A stretch of 64,000 nucleotides of DNA from Phycisphaerae bacterium (lineage in GTDB: Bacteria; Planctomycetota; Phycisphaerae; Sedimentisphaerales; Anaerobacaceae): positions 1 to 64,000 of the forward strand of contig JAUVVQ010000004.1 of NCBI GenBank assembly GCA_030604525.1, in the 5' to 3' direction. A program made the position numbers and the translations under genes. This document shows, one piece after another, positions 47,222 through 55,394 of the stretch. Position 1 is the stretch's first letter, and every line of letters begins with the position of its first letter. The notes under the pieces are model-generated. The model did not search any database and was not told the origin of the DNA. It worked only from the letters and a program-made list of their open reading frames with translations.

Positions 47222-47871
47222 TTATTTTTCTTGCTCCCAAGCATTGCCTTCCAGTCTTTGCTGAAACGCCCCACAGCCGTGTGCAGGCGGCTTTTAATTG
47301 TACCGATAGGTATACTTAAAATATCTGCCATTTGTTTGTAAGAAAATTTATTAAAATATGATAGAATTAAGATTTCTCGAAGATTTTCCGGCATATTCGC
47401 TATAATCCGCCTTACTTGTAAAGCCATCTCACCTTTTTCAAGCTCCTCGTAAGGGGGGTTGTCCTCGGAATCCAGCATGTTCAGCATATCCTCGAATGAC
47501 ATTTCCTCGTTATTGGTTGTCTGGCCTATGGGTATTGCTGATGTTCGTTGTTGCTTTCTAAGAAAATCCTTGGCCTTATTCGCCGCAATCGTGAATAACC
47601 AGGGATGTAAAGGACGAGACACATCAAAACTGGCTCGACTTGTATAAAGCTGAATAAAGGTCTCCTGAAACACATCTTCCACAAGGTCGTTGCGGTTCAG
47701 AAATTGGGAAAGGAAAGAGTATAAGCTTTTGCGATAACGTTTTACCAGTTCGCGGAATGCATCTTCTTCGCCTGCGCAGAAGCGCTCGAAAAGTTCACTA
47801 TCTGTTTGCCTCTTCGGTACTGATGTCATAATTAAAAATCTATATTCAGCTAAATGGTATCTGTTGCACAA
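47218..47871 (-). CDS. RNA polymerase ECF sigma factor
   Basis: DLVEDVFQETFIQLYTSRASFD, PWLFTIAANKAKDFLRKQ, LREILILSYFNKFSYKQMADILSIPIGTIKSRLHTAVGRF. Start may be internal (MTSVPK). Confidence 0.93.
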   Translation of the reverse strand: MCNRYHLAEYRFLIMTSVPKRQTDSELFERFCAGEEDAFRELVKRYRKSLYSFLSQFLNRNDLVEDVFQETFIQLYTSRASFDVSRPLHPWLFTIAANKAKDFLRKQQRTSAIPIGQTTNNEEMSFEDMLNMLDSEDNPPYEELEKGEMALQVRRIIANMPENLREILILSYFNKFSYKQMADILSIPIGTIKSRLHTAVGRFSKDWKAMLGSKKNK

Positions 47872-48129
47872 CCACTATTTACTCTTCTGCGTGCTGCTCT
47901 GCGAAGTAACTCCGAATCCATTTTTTTGCTTGCTGCCCCTGCTTACACCGGACTTACCTCATTGCTTTTCGCTTTCCGCAACAAAAACTAAACAGCATAT
48001 TATATGCTATTTATAGGCAAATCAAAAAGGTTATTTACTCTTTTTGGCCTAATTTCTGATATATCCCTGTTAGGAAAACTGCAAAATCAGGATGGACCTT
48101 GACCTCATAGAGCTGACTCAGTCACGGGT

Positions 48130-48291
48130 TTATTGAGTGTTTTTGTGATGATTTTCAAGTTCCTTCTTAAGACAATTTAATAAAACATCTTGTAACTTGT
48201 GTAATTCCAAAAGGCATTTTACGTACTCTGATATGCTAGAATACTTCTCTGTCGGTTTGTTTTTATCTTTTCTTTTTTTGGCACCTGGCAT
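48130..48291 (-). CDS. Small ORF (53 aa), unknown; below the ORF-track cutoff
   Basis: MPGAKKRKDKNKPTEKYSSISEYVKCLLELHKLQDVLLNCLKKELENHHKNTQ*, preceded by AAGGAGAATTCA-ATG. Divergent from the XRE-S24 gene. Confidence 0.5.
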   Translation of the reverse strand: MPGAKKRKDKNKPTEKYSSISEYVKCLLELHKLQDVLLNCLKKELENHHKNTQ

Positions 48292-48367
48292 TGAATTCTC
48301 CTTCTTGACAAAATTTACAAAAAGAGTAAAATAGTTTTCATAAAAGCGGTAAAGGTAAAGATATTAA

Positions 48368-48439
48368 CGCAAAAGCGAACAACTGCAAGAAAAATATTCG
48401 CAAAAACGTAAAATTATGCAAAGTTTTGACGAAAAAGCG
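48368..48439 (+). promoter_or_regulatory. Putative operator array: three direct repeats at 31-bp spacing
   Basis: CGCAAAAGCG (48368-48377), CGCAAAAACG (48399-48408), CGAAAAAGCG (48430-48439), spanning the start codon (48416) of the S24 repressor. Confidence 0.5.
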
Positions 48440-49501
48440 ATAATTAAGCGTCTGATTAGCTTACGGGAACAATTTGCCGGCCTGCGAGGAAAGAGTAGAT
48501 TTGCCCGAGCTCTCGCCATAAGTCCTTCTACATACAGCTATTATGAAAAAAACAGAATACCCCCAATAGAAGTCCTGGTTAAGACCTGTGAAATTACCGG
48601 CACTGACTTGCAATGGCTTCTAACCGGTAAAAAATCAATAAATTTACCCTCTGAAGAACAAAATATCCCGGAATCAACACAATATTCTTCGCTTTTGCGT
48701 AAATTAAAGCTCCTGTTATCTGCTAATCCGCAGTTAGCCATATCCGTTTCAGCTTTTCTCGATTTGTTATATGAAAAAAACAATATCGAAAAAAATATTC
48801 AGCAAAAAAGTTTTCCCCAGGCAAAAGCTGAACAGGATGAAAAGATTTTTGCTCACAATCAACATCCTGCCCTGGACAATAACACGGGCGAATCGAACCT
48901 TGAGGAAATACCAAAAGCTCAGGGAAAAGAAACGAGACCGGGCTGGATACCTGTACTGGGAAGAACCGCTGCCGGGATAATTCATTTGTGGGAGCAGACC
49001 GTTATGCCGGAATCAAATAACGCTGTAACTCAACTTGACCAGCTGGTAAAAAAACACATTGGAAAATCCGTCGTCGCTTCCTCTCAAGGCAGGGTAACTG
49101 TTGATTTACAGGCAAGAAAATTACTGCAAAAACTCAAAACTGAACAAATCAATCTCATACAGGTTGAACCCGATACTGACCAGGAAATCGTCGAATTCAT
49201 CGAGAGCAGCCAGATTTATTCTGTTTATCCCGATTGCTTCGCCTTAAGAATTGACGGTGAAAGTATGGCTCCAAGAATAAACGACAATGACATCGTAATC
49301 TTGAGTCCATCAGTAACTGCAAAACAGGGACAGATTGCGGTTGTAAAATTAGCTGACCAAATCGGAGTTACCTGCAAATTTATAAGACAGGCGGATGACA
49401 AAATACACCTCATCCCTGTTAATGAAGATTACGATACTAAAATCGTAAAAAAAGATGACTTGCTCTGGGCATTAGCCGTCCTGTGTCACGTTCGAATATA
49501 A
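48416..49501 (+). CDS. XRE-family HTH / S24 (LexA-CI-type) peptidase repressor
   Basis: HTH-like RFARALAISPSTYSYYEKNRIPPIEVLVKTCEITGTDLQWLLTG; cleavage-like IPVLGRTAAGIIH; LRIDGESMAPRINDNDIVIL (Ser) and GQIAVVKLAD (Lys). Confidence 0.88.
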   Translation: MQSFDEKAIIKRLISLREQFAGLRGKSRFARALAISPSTYSYYEKNRIPPIEVLVKTCEITGTDLQWLLTGKKSINLPSEEQNIPESTQYSSLLRKLKLLLSANPQLAISVSAFLDLLYEKNNIEKNIQQKSFPQAKAEQDEKIFAHNQHPALDNNTGESNLEEIPKAQGKETRPGWIPVLGRTAAGIIHLWEQTVMPESNNAVTQLDQLVKKHIGKSVVASSQGRVTVDLQARKLLQKLKTEQINLIQVEPDTDQEIVEFIESSQIYSVYPDCFALRIDGESMAPRINDNDIVILSPSVTAKQGQIAVVKLADQIGVTCKFIRQADDKIHLIPVNEDYDTKIVKKDDLLWALAVLCHVRI

Positions 49502-49538
49502 TATAATTTCAAGCCCTTTCATATATTTATCCGAAATT

Positions 49539-49868
49539 ATGCCCGGCGTCTTTACTGCAGAAACCCTATCACCCAAATCCATAAGCTTATTGCTGAATCC
49601 TGAGGATAAAGACACAATAGAATCACTCCGGGGTGAAATAAATGGTATGCTGAAAAAAGCAAATCGGGTAGCTGTTAAAGGAAAGGATTTTACTTCAAAG
49701 ATACTTTGCAGACAGCTTGGCCTATCCGTCGGGAATATTCCAAAGAAACGGCGAAATTATTACAACCTGCTCCATCCGTCGCTATCCCTGCGGATTCTTT
49801 ATATCAAGTATCCTTTTACAGCGGGGACATTTGATTTTATCTTTCTTGTAATTCGGAGGGACCTTTAA
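49539..49868 (+). CDS. Hypothetical protein
   Basis: 109-aa ORF immediately downstream of the S24 gene; its 3' end overlaps convergent htpX-like CDS, so the C-terminus is doubtful. Confidence 0.4.
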   Translation: MPGVFTAETLSPKSISLLLNPEDKDTIESLRGEINGMLKKANRVAVKGKDFTSKILCRQLGLSVGNIPKKRRNYYNLLHPSLSLRILYIKYPFTAGTFDFIFLVIRRDL

Positions 49869-51029
49869 TTTCAGGCCGCATACACAGGTCAAAAACAAAA
49901 AGCCGTTAACCTTGCGCATTATGTCACCGACCTGATGAAGCTGTCGCTCCACCTTCTCCTGCCTCTTTGCTCCGATGCTTGCCTGTCGCTGTTCTATTTT
50001 ATCTTGCGTAAAAGCGCTTGCCGGCACGACTGTTCTTTTACTGCCCGTGCTTTTCTGATAGGAAGCGGAATAGTCCTTAAAACCTGCTCCGCCTGACATA
50101 TTCCTCAATATGCTTATCCTTTCGGAAATAGGGGGGTGGGTACTCGTCAAATTCGACAGCTTCCTCTGTCCTTTCTTCTTAAGCGGGTTGACGATATACA
50201 TCGGTGCTGTCACCTTATTCACCGAGGATAGCTGGGGCGATGGGTCGTTGGAAATCTTCTCAAGAGCCGATGCAAGACCATCCGGATAACGTGTCAACCT
50301 CGCCGCTCCCGCATCCGCAAGATACTCACGCCTTCTTGACAACGCAAAATATAAAAGATAAGCCATTATCGGCGCAAGAATAGCCACAGCAATTGCTATG
50401 ATAAGCATCACAAGCTGCGCCTGACCCCCGCCTCCTCTTCCACCTGCTGAATAACGTCGCTGGGAACCCGTCATAGAACTGAAAAACATTCCCCGAAGAA
50501 ATACCTGAGAAAGCAATACTATTGAGCCCAGCATTATACCCGCAACCGTCACAAAAAGTATGTCACGGTGCAGAATATGGCTAATCTCGTGGGCGATAAC
50601 ACCCTGAAGCTCGTCTCGATTCAATCGGCCAAGCAAACCCGCTGTCACTGCTACCGATGCACTTTGGGGACTCCGACCGGTGGCAAAAGCGTTCGGTGCC
50701 GGGTCATTTATAATATAAATCTTCGGCATCACTGGAAGAGACGATGCTATCCTCATCTCTTCGACTACATTAAAAAGCTGGGGATGAATATCATGCGTTA
50801 CACGCTTGGCCTTGCTGGCGGCAAGCAGTATCTGGTCTCCTGACGATAAACTGATTAACATCAGAATTACCGCTATGCCTGATGCAATTAAAAGACCGAA
50901 TACGCCCCCATTGGGCCCAAAAAAAACAACCCCAATAAAATATCCCAGAACAAGGAGGACCAGCGTCATCAAAACCATCAGGATGACGGAGTTCCTCTTA
51001 TTTACCCGTATCAACTCCCACATTGTCAC
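49782..51029 (-). CDS. M48 (HtpX-like) zinc metalloprotease with C-terminal zinc-ribbon
   Basis: NDPAPNAFATGRSPQSASVAVTAGLL, VIAHEISHILHRD (HEXXH), RREYLADAGAARLT; C-terminal CVCGLKLKVPPNYKKDKIKCPRCKR. Confidence 0.92.
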   Translation of the reverse strand: MTMWELIRVNKRNSVILMVLMTLVLLVLGYFIGVVFFGPNGGVFGLLIASGIAVILMLISLSSGDQILLAASKAKRVTHDIHPQLFNVVEEMRIASSLPVMPKIYIINDPAPNAFATGRSPQSASVAVTAGLLGRLNRDELQGVIAHEISHILHRDILFVTVAGIMLGSIVLLSQVFLRGMFFSSMTGSQRRYSAGGRGGGGQAQLVMLIIAIAVAILAPIMAYLLYFALSRRREYLADAGAARLTRYPDGLASALEKISNDPSPQLSSVNKVTAPMYIVNPLKKKGQRKLSNLTSTHPPISERISILRNMSGGAGFKDYSASYQKSTGSKRTVVPASAFTQDKIEQRQASIGAKRQEKVERQLHQVGDIMRKVNGFLFLTCVCGLKLKVPPNYKKDKIKCPRCKRILDIKNPQG

Positions 51030-51155
51030 TTAGCTTTTTGTAATTTAAAATCAGAGTTTCCTGCTTTAACTTTATACCAATAGTGCCGCACTTAAAACGA
51101 CCCTTTAGTGCATATTACAAATCTGCTGAAAAGCTGCTGGTGCTGTAAAGATTCG

Positions 51156-51737
51156 CTATTCGGTTTTTTCCTGTTTGTCGGTTGAAAAGTCAACCTTTGG
51201 CACCTCGCGTTCTGCCGCTGTCTTTATTTCGAAGAAGTCACGCTTGCCAAACGAAAACATCCCGGCTATCACGTTCGAAGGAAACACCTGAATCTTGTTG
51301 TTAAAGAACAGCACCTGGTCGTTATAGCTTTGCCTGGAAAATGAAATCTTATTCTCCGTGCTGGCCAGCTCCTCCTGGACGGATAAAAAATTCTGATTAG
51401 CTTTGAGGTCCGGATAGTTTTCCACCACAAGCATAAAATTACTCAGCGCATCCCCGAGAGAACCCTCTGCTTGAGATGACTCAGAGACACTCTTGGCATT
51501 CATCGCCTGACTTCTCGCATTTGTAATCGCCTCGAACGTCCCGCGCTCGTGCTGCATATATCCTTTCGCTGTCTCAACAAGGTTCGGTATCAAATCGTGC
51601 CTGCGCTTCAGTTGAACGTCAATCTGCGACCAGGCATTGTCCACCTGATTGCGAAGGCGGACAAGGGAATTGTACATCGTGATTACAAAGAGCACCACCA
51701 GAACTAAAATTACACCAACTACAATCAGGGTATTCAT
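51156..51737 (-). CDS. LemA family protein
   Basis: YNSLVRLRNQVDNAWSQIDVQLKRRHDLIPNLVETAKGYMQHERGTFEAITNARSQA; SRQSYNDQVLFFNNKIQVFPSNVIAGMFSFGKRDFFE. Confidence 0.96.
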   Translation of the reverse strand: MNTLIVVGVILVLVVLFVITMYNSLVRLRNQVDNAWSQIDVQLKRRHDLIPNLVETAKGYMQHERGTFEAITNARSQAMNAKSVSESSQAEGSLGDALSNFMLVVENYPDLKANQNFLSVQEELASTENKISFSRQSYNDQVLFFNNKIQVFPSNVIAGMFSFGKRDFFEIKTAAEREVPKVDFSTDKQEKTE

Positions 51738-51786
51738 TTAAAGCTCCTTCTTGACAGTTTCTTAAAATAAGAAATTAATTGTTTTA

Positions 51787-51882
51787 TTATTTCTTCTTAA
51801 GTATCAAGGCCACCACAAGTAAAGCAGCTCCACCGACAATCAATATCCAGTATAATGTACTCATACCAATTAATGTATTCAT
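51787..51882 (-). CDS. 31-aa single-TM small protein; below the ORF-track cutoff
   Basis: MNTLIGMSTLYWILIVGGAALLVVALILKKK*, preceded by GAAAGGAATTAAGTT-ATG; one hydrophobic helix with Lys-rich C-terminus. Confidence 0.55.
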   Translation of the reverse strand: MNTLIGMSTLYWILIVGGAALLVVALILKKK

Positions 51883-51924
51883 AACTTAATTCCTTTCATT
51901 AAATCGATAATCTCATTCATAATT

Positions 51925-53061
51925 TTATTTGGTTGAAAATTTTAAAACCGCTGTATGCTCGTATTTTTCGCCCGGTTTCAGGACCACGGAAGGGAAATGT
52001 GGCTTATTAGGCGAATCCGGAAAATGCTGCGTCTCGAGAGCAAATGCCCAATGTTTATTATAAACTGTCCCTTTGCCCTTGTTGCTCCCGTTAAGGAAGT
52101 TGCCGGAATAAAATTGTATCCCCGGTTCAGTTGTGAAAACCTGCATCATTCGCCCCGACCCTTTCTCGTAAACCTCCGCAGCAAGACTAAGGGCTCCACG
52201 CTCCGGCTTATTCAGCACAAAGTTATGGTCATAACCGCCTTTGACCTGGTCGATTCGTGCTCCAATTGCCGTTGGCTTCCTGAAATCCAGAGGTGTCCCT
52301 GATACCGACTTGATTTCGCCTGTCGGTATAAGATTTTTATCTACAGGCGTATAAAAGTCAGCGTTCAGCATTAGTTTATGACTCAGAATGTCACCGGATG
52401 ACTGACCTGCAAGATTGAAATAACCATGGTGGGTGATATTCAGTACTGTGGCCTTATCCGTTTTGGCTTCGTAATTTATCTTCAGCTCATTATTATTCGT
52501 TAGGGTATATATTACCGTGCAGTTTAACTGCCCGGGGTATCCTTCTTCACCGTCGGCACTCGTATATGAAAGCTTCAATGCCGGACCTTCATCTGTCTCC
52601 ATCGGCTCCGCTTCCCATAACACCTTATCAAATCCCTTCGTGCCTCCGTGAAGATGATTTATCCCCTTCTCGTTCTTCGCAAGCGTATATTCCTTGCCGC
52701 CAAGAGTAAATTTGCCGTCGGCGATACGGTTCGCATATCGTCCCACTATCGCTCCAAAATAGGGCGAATTCGCAATATATTTATCAAGCGACTTATACCC
52801 CAGTACTATGTCATCCAAATTCCCATCCCTGTCCGGAACGTGAAGTTCGGTAACAATCCCACCGTAGTTTGTTATTTTTATGGTCAATCCGTTAGCGTTC
52901 CTCAGCGTATACAAATCTGCTTCTTGCCCGTCTTTTGTCGTTCCGAAGACCTCTTTTTTGATATCCATTTTTTCTCGACCTTTCACTGTTGTAACAATTG
53001 CTGCATTAACACCTGCCACAGTGACAATAACCGCCAGGGTAACAAGATACTTTAGTTTCAT
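51925..53061 (-). CDS. galM: Aldose 1-epimerase (galactose mutarotase), exported
   Basis: ITNYGGIVTELHVPDRDGNLDDIVLGY, YFGAIVGRYANRIADGKF, NHLHGGTKGFDK, NITHHGYFNLAG, GIQFYSGNFLNG; N-terminal signal segment. Confidence 0.94.
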   Translation of the reverse strand: MKLKYLVTLAVIVTVAGVNAAIVTTVKGREKMDIKKEVFGTTKDGQEADLYTLRNANGLTIKITNYGGIVTELHVPDRDGNLDDIVLGYKSLDKYIANSPYFGAIVGRYANRIADGKFTLGGKEYTLAKNEKGINHLHGGTKGFDKVLWEAEPMETDEGPALKLSYTSADGEEGYPGQLNCTVIYTLTNNNELKINYEAKTDKATVLNITHHGYFNLAGQSSGDILSHKLMLNADFYTPVDKNLIPTGEIKSVSGTPLDFRKPTAIGARIDQVKGGYDHNFVLNKPERGALSLAAEVYEKGSGRMMQVFTTEPGIQFYSGNFLNGSNKGKGTVYNKHWAFALETQHFPDSPNKPHFPSVVLKPGEKYEHTAVLKFSTK

Positions 53062-53112
53062 TATAATTCCTTTCTGAAAAATATACCTGATGTTTTTAAA
53101 ATTTCAAGTCAT

Positions 53113-53511
53113 TTACTCTTCTTCAGTACCGAACATCCCTGACAATATCTTCTGAATTTTACTCTCTTTGTCAAGCTTGGCTTTGGTTAAAATATCCTTC
53201 AGTTCGCCTTTATCGAACCACAGGCCGTCGTTCTTTCGGCACTTATCTATAAGCACCCGGCTGTCACCCTGCCCGACTGATACCTTATACATTTTCTTGA
53301 AACATATCGGGCACTTCCGGGCCTTTTCACGGGATTGCTTATCAACTTCAAAGGATTCAAGAAGCTCCTTCGCCTGGCTGGCGTCCTTTAAAAGCAATTC
53401 AAGCTCGCCTGCATCAAGCCAGATACCGCCGCAGCCAACACAATAGTCTATCTCTACATCTTCAAGCTCAAGTGTTATCATCGCATTGTCACACACCGGA
53501 CAATCCATCAT
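53113..53511 (-). CDS. zf-TFIIB domain protein (two zinc-ribbon repeats)
   Basis: MDCPVCDNAM...DYCVGCGGIWLDAGELELLL and CPICFKKM...IDKCRKNDGLWFDKGELKDIL. Confidence 0.85.
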   Translation of the reverse strand: MMDCPVCDNAMITLELEDVEIDYCVGCGGIWLDAGELELLLKDASQAKELLESFEVDKQSREKARKCPICFKKMYKVSVGQGDSRVLIDKCRKNDGLWFDKGELKDILTKAKLDKESKIQKILSGMFGTEEE

Positions 53512-53762
53512 CTGTCCTCTCTGTTATTTAAATTATTTTGGAAATATACTACCTGCTTTGGCAACGCAAGTCAAGAATTCCATCAAAAGAAACTTGCCCT
53601 GATATATATTCCTTTATCCTGCTGATTATTGCTTTGACATAGTCGCTATAATTAAGAGCGGGACAGCTTATTTACAACAGATTTTGAATCCGATAGGACC
53701 TGAGCGATACGCTGCCGTTTTTTCTTTGTATATTCCGATATCCCTGTTTATACTCATATCCT

Positions 53763-54227
53763 ATGAAAACAAGAAAGGCAAAAATAACGGATGCCGGTCG
53801 AATACATTCCCTGGTTACCAGCTACGCCGAGCAGGACAAAATGCTGTTCCGCTCAATGGCGGATATTTATGAAAACCTTCAGACGTTCATAGTTACCGAG
53901 CTTGACGGTGAGGTGGTCGGCTGCTGCTGTCTCAATGTCATCTGGGCTGACCTCGCCGAAATAAAATCACTGGCCGTAAACCCAGCACATAAAGGAGAAG
54001 GAATTGGAACATCGCTCGTAAACACTGCCTTAAAACAGGCCGGAGAACTCGGCCTGCAGAAAATCTTTGCACTTACTTTAGAACCGGATTTCTTCAAAAA
54101 AATGGAATTTGAAGATATCCCAAAAAAACAATTGCCTATGAAGGTGTGGAAAGACTGCGCAAAATGCCCAAAGCAGCAAAACTGTGATGAAGTTGCGGTT
54201 ATAAAAGTCCTTAAACCGAAGGACTGA
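53763..54227 (+). CDS. GNAT N-acetyltransferase (ArgA-like)
   Basis: RKAKITDAGRIHSLVTSYAEQDKMLFRSMADIYENLQTFIV, EIKSLAVNPAHKGEGIGTSLVN, CAKCPKQQNCDEVAV. Confidence 0.88.
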   Translation: MKTRKAKITDAGRIHSLVTSYAEQDKMLFRSMADIYENLQTFIVTELDGEVVGCCCLNVIWADLAEIKSLAVNPAHKGEGIGTSLVNTALKQAGELGLQKIFALTLEPDFFKKMEFEDIPKKQLPMKVWKDCAKCPKQQNCDEVAVIKVLKPKD

Positions 54228-54255
54228 GCGTCCCGACAAATCCCCGCCTGAAAAA

Positions 54256-55218
54256 TTATCCTACCTGACGGCGTTGAAAAAATGCTATCGCTAAAAGTAA
54301 AACAGCCCCAGAGTAGCACAATGCGTAACAACTGCTTATTGCAATGTATTGAAACGGAATCTGACTGCCTTCGTGTATGGCGTCGCTTATCCAGAAAATC
54401 TGAAGATTAGGTATCAAAAAGTAAATTGCTTTTGCCCACAGATGACTCTTTGCAAGCTCACCGAATGCCCAGTCCGTTATCAGACCAAGAAGAAAAATAC
54501 CTACACAGCAAAGCAACGTGATAATTATATTAAACCTCGTCGAAAACGCTATCGCCAGAGACGTGATTATCAAAACCGCCAAAAACAAAAGCAGCACTCC
54601 ATACACATCCAGAGAATTTATCCCGTTACCGGCTGGATTGAACTGCCAGTGTTTGTCTATAAAAGACAAAATCGCTATATCTATCGTGCCGATTATGCCG
54701 AACATCACGACTGTTGTAGAAGTAAACTTCCAGTCGTAAGCATAATTGAAAAAAGCACTTAGAAGAAATACCACACCTACGCCGGCACCGCCTAATATTA
54801 TAACCGTCCAGTCGGGCTTATCCATCGCTTCCGTTAGAACACCATGCCGAATAGCCATAAGAAGGGTGATACCGCATATATAATGGGCTAAAGCAACCGC
54901 GGCTGCCACACCAACAAACTTCGATATTATGAATGTCGGGCGGCGGATGGGCTTGCTCAAAACCGTTGTTATCGTCTTGTTTTCGATTTCATCTGCCACC
55001 GCCCCGGATGCCGAGAAAATTGCTATGAACAAGCTGGATAGAAATAGCGTAGAGAGACCTATCTCGCGTAGAAATTTGTCGTCATTGCTCATTGTATATA
55101 AACATATAGATGGACTGATAAACATTAAAAAAAGCGATGCAAAGATTATTATTGCGTAAATTGGCTGGCGGAGCGTCTCGATAAATGTGTTTTTGGTCAG
55201 AGCAAGTAATTTGCTCAT
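54256..55218 (-). CDS. ABC-2 type transporter permease
   Basis: Six or more TM segments; ADEIENKTITTVLSKPIRRPTFIISKFVGV typical of ABC-2 permeases. Confidence 0.85.
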   Translation of the reverse strand: MSKLLALTKNTFIETLRQPIYAIIIFASLFLMFISPSICLYTMSNDDKFLREIGLSTLFLSSLFIAIFSASGAVADEIENKTITTVLSKPIRRPTFIISKFVGVAAAVALAHYICGITLLMAIRHGVLTEAMDKPDWTVIILGGAGVGVVFLLSAFFNYAYDWKFTSTTVVMFGIIGTIDIAILSFIDKHWQFNPAGNGINSLDVYGVLLLFLAVLIITSLAIAFSTRFNIIITLLCCVGIFLLGLITDWAFGELAKSHLWAKAIYFLIPNLQIFWISDAIHEGSQIPFQYIAISSCYALCYSGAVLLLAIAFFQRRQVG

Positions 55219-55394
55219 TTGTTTAACTTTCGTTTAATAATTTAAAGGTAAATATCTATTCCGTTTTTTTGTTAGTTTTTTCTATGCACAACTTTTTTTT
55301 ATGTTATATTTGAAAATTCATTTTTTGTAAAGAACAAGTACCTGTATCAATGATACTATTATTAAAAGCGTTTGTTCACAAATAGGTTAAGCAG

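Noticed and set aside
48416-49868. Prophage remnant around the XRE-S24 repressor
   Set aside because: Neighbours are ordinary chromosomal genes (ECF sigma, HtpX, LemA); a repressor-like gene alone is not enough.
49539-49868. Treating the 109-aa ORF after the S24 gene as a confident conserved protein
   Set aside because: No recognisable domain, and its last ~30 codons overlap the convergent HtpX-like CDS. Left as low-confidence hypothetical.
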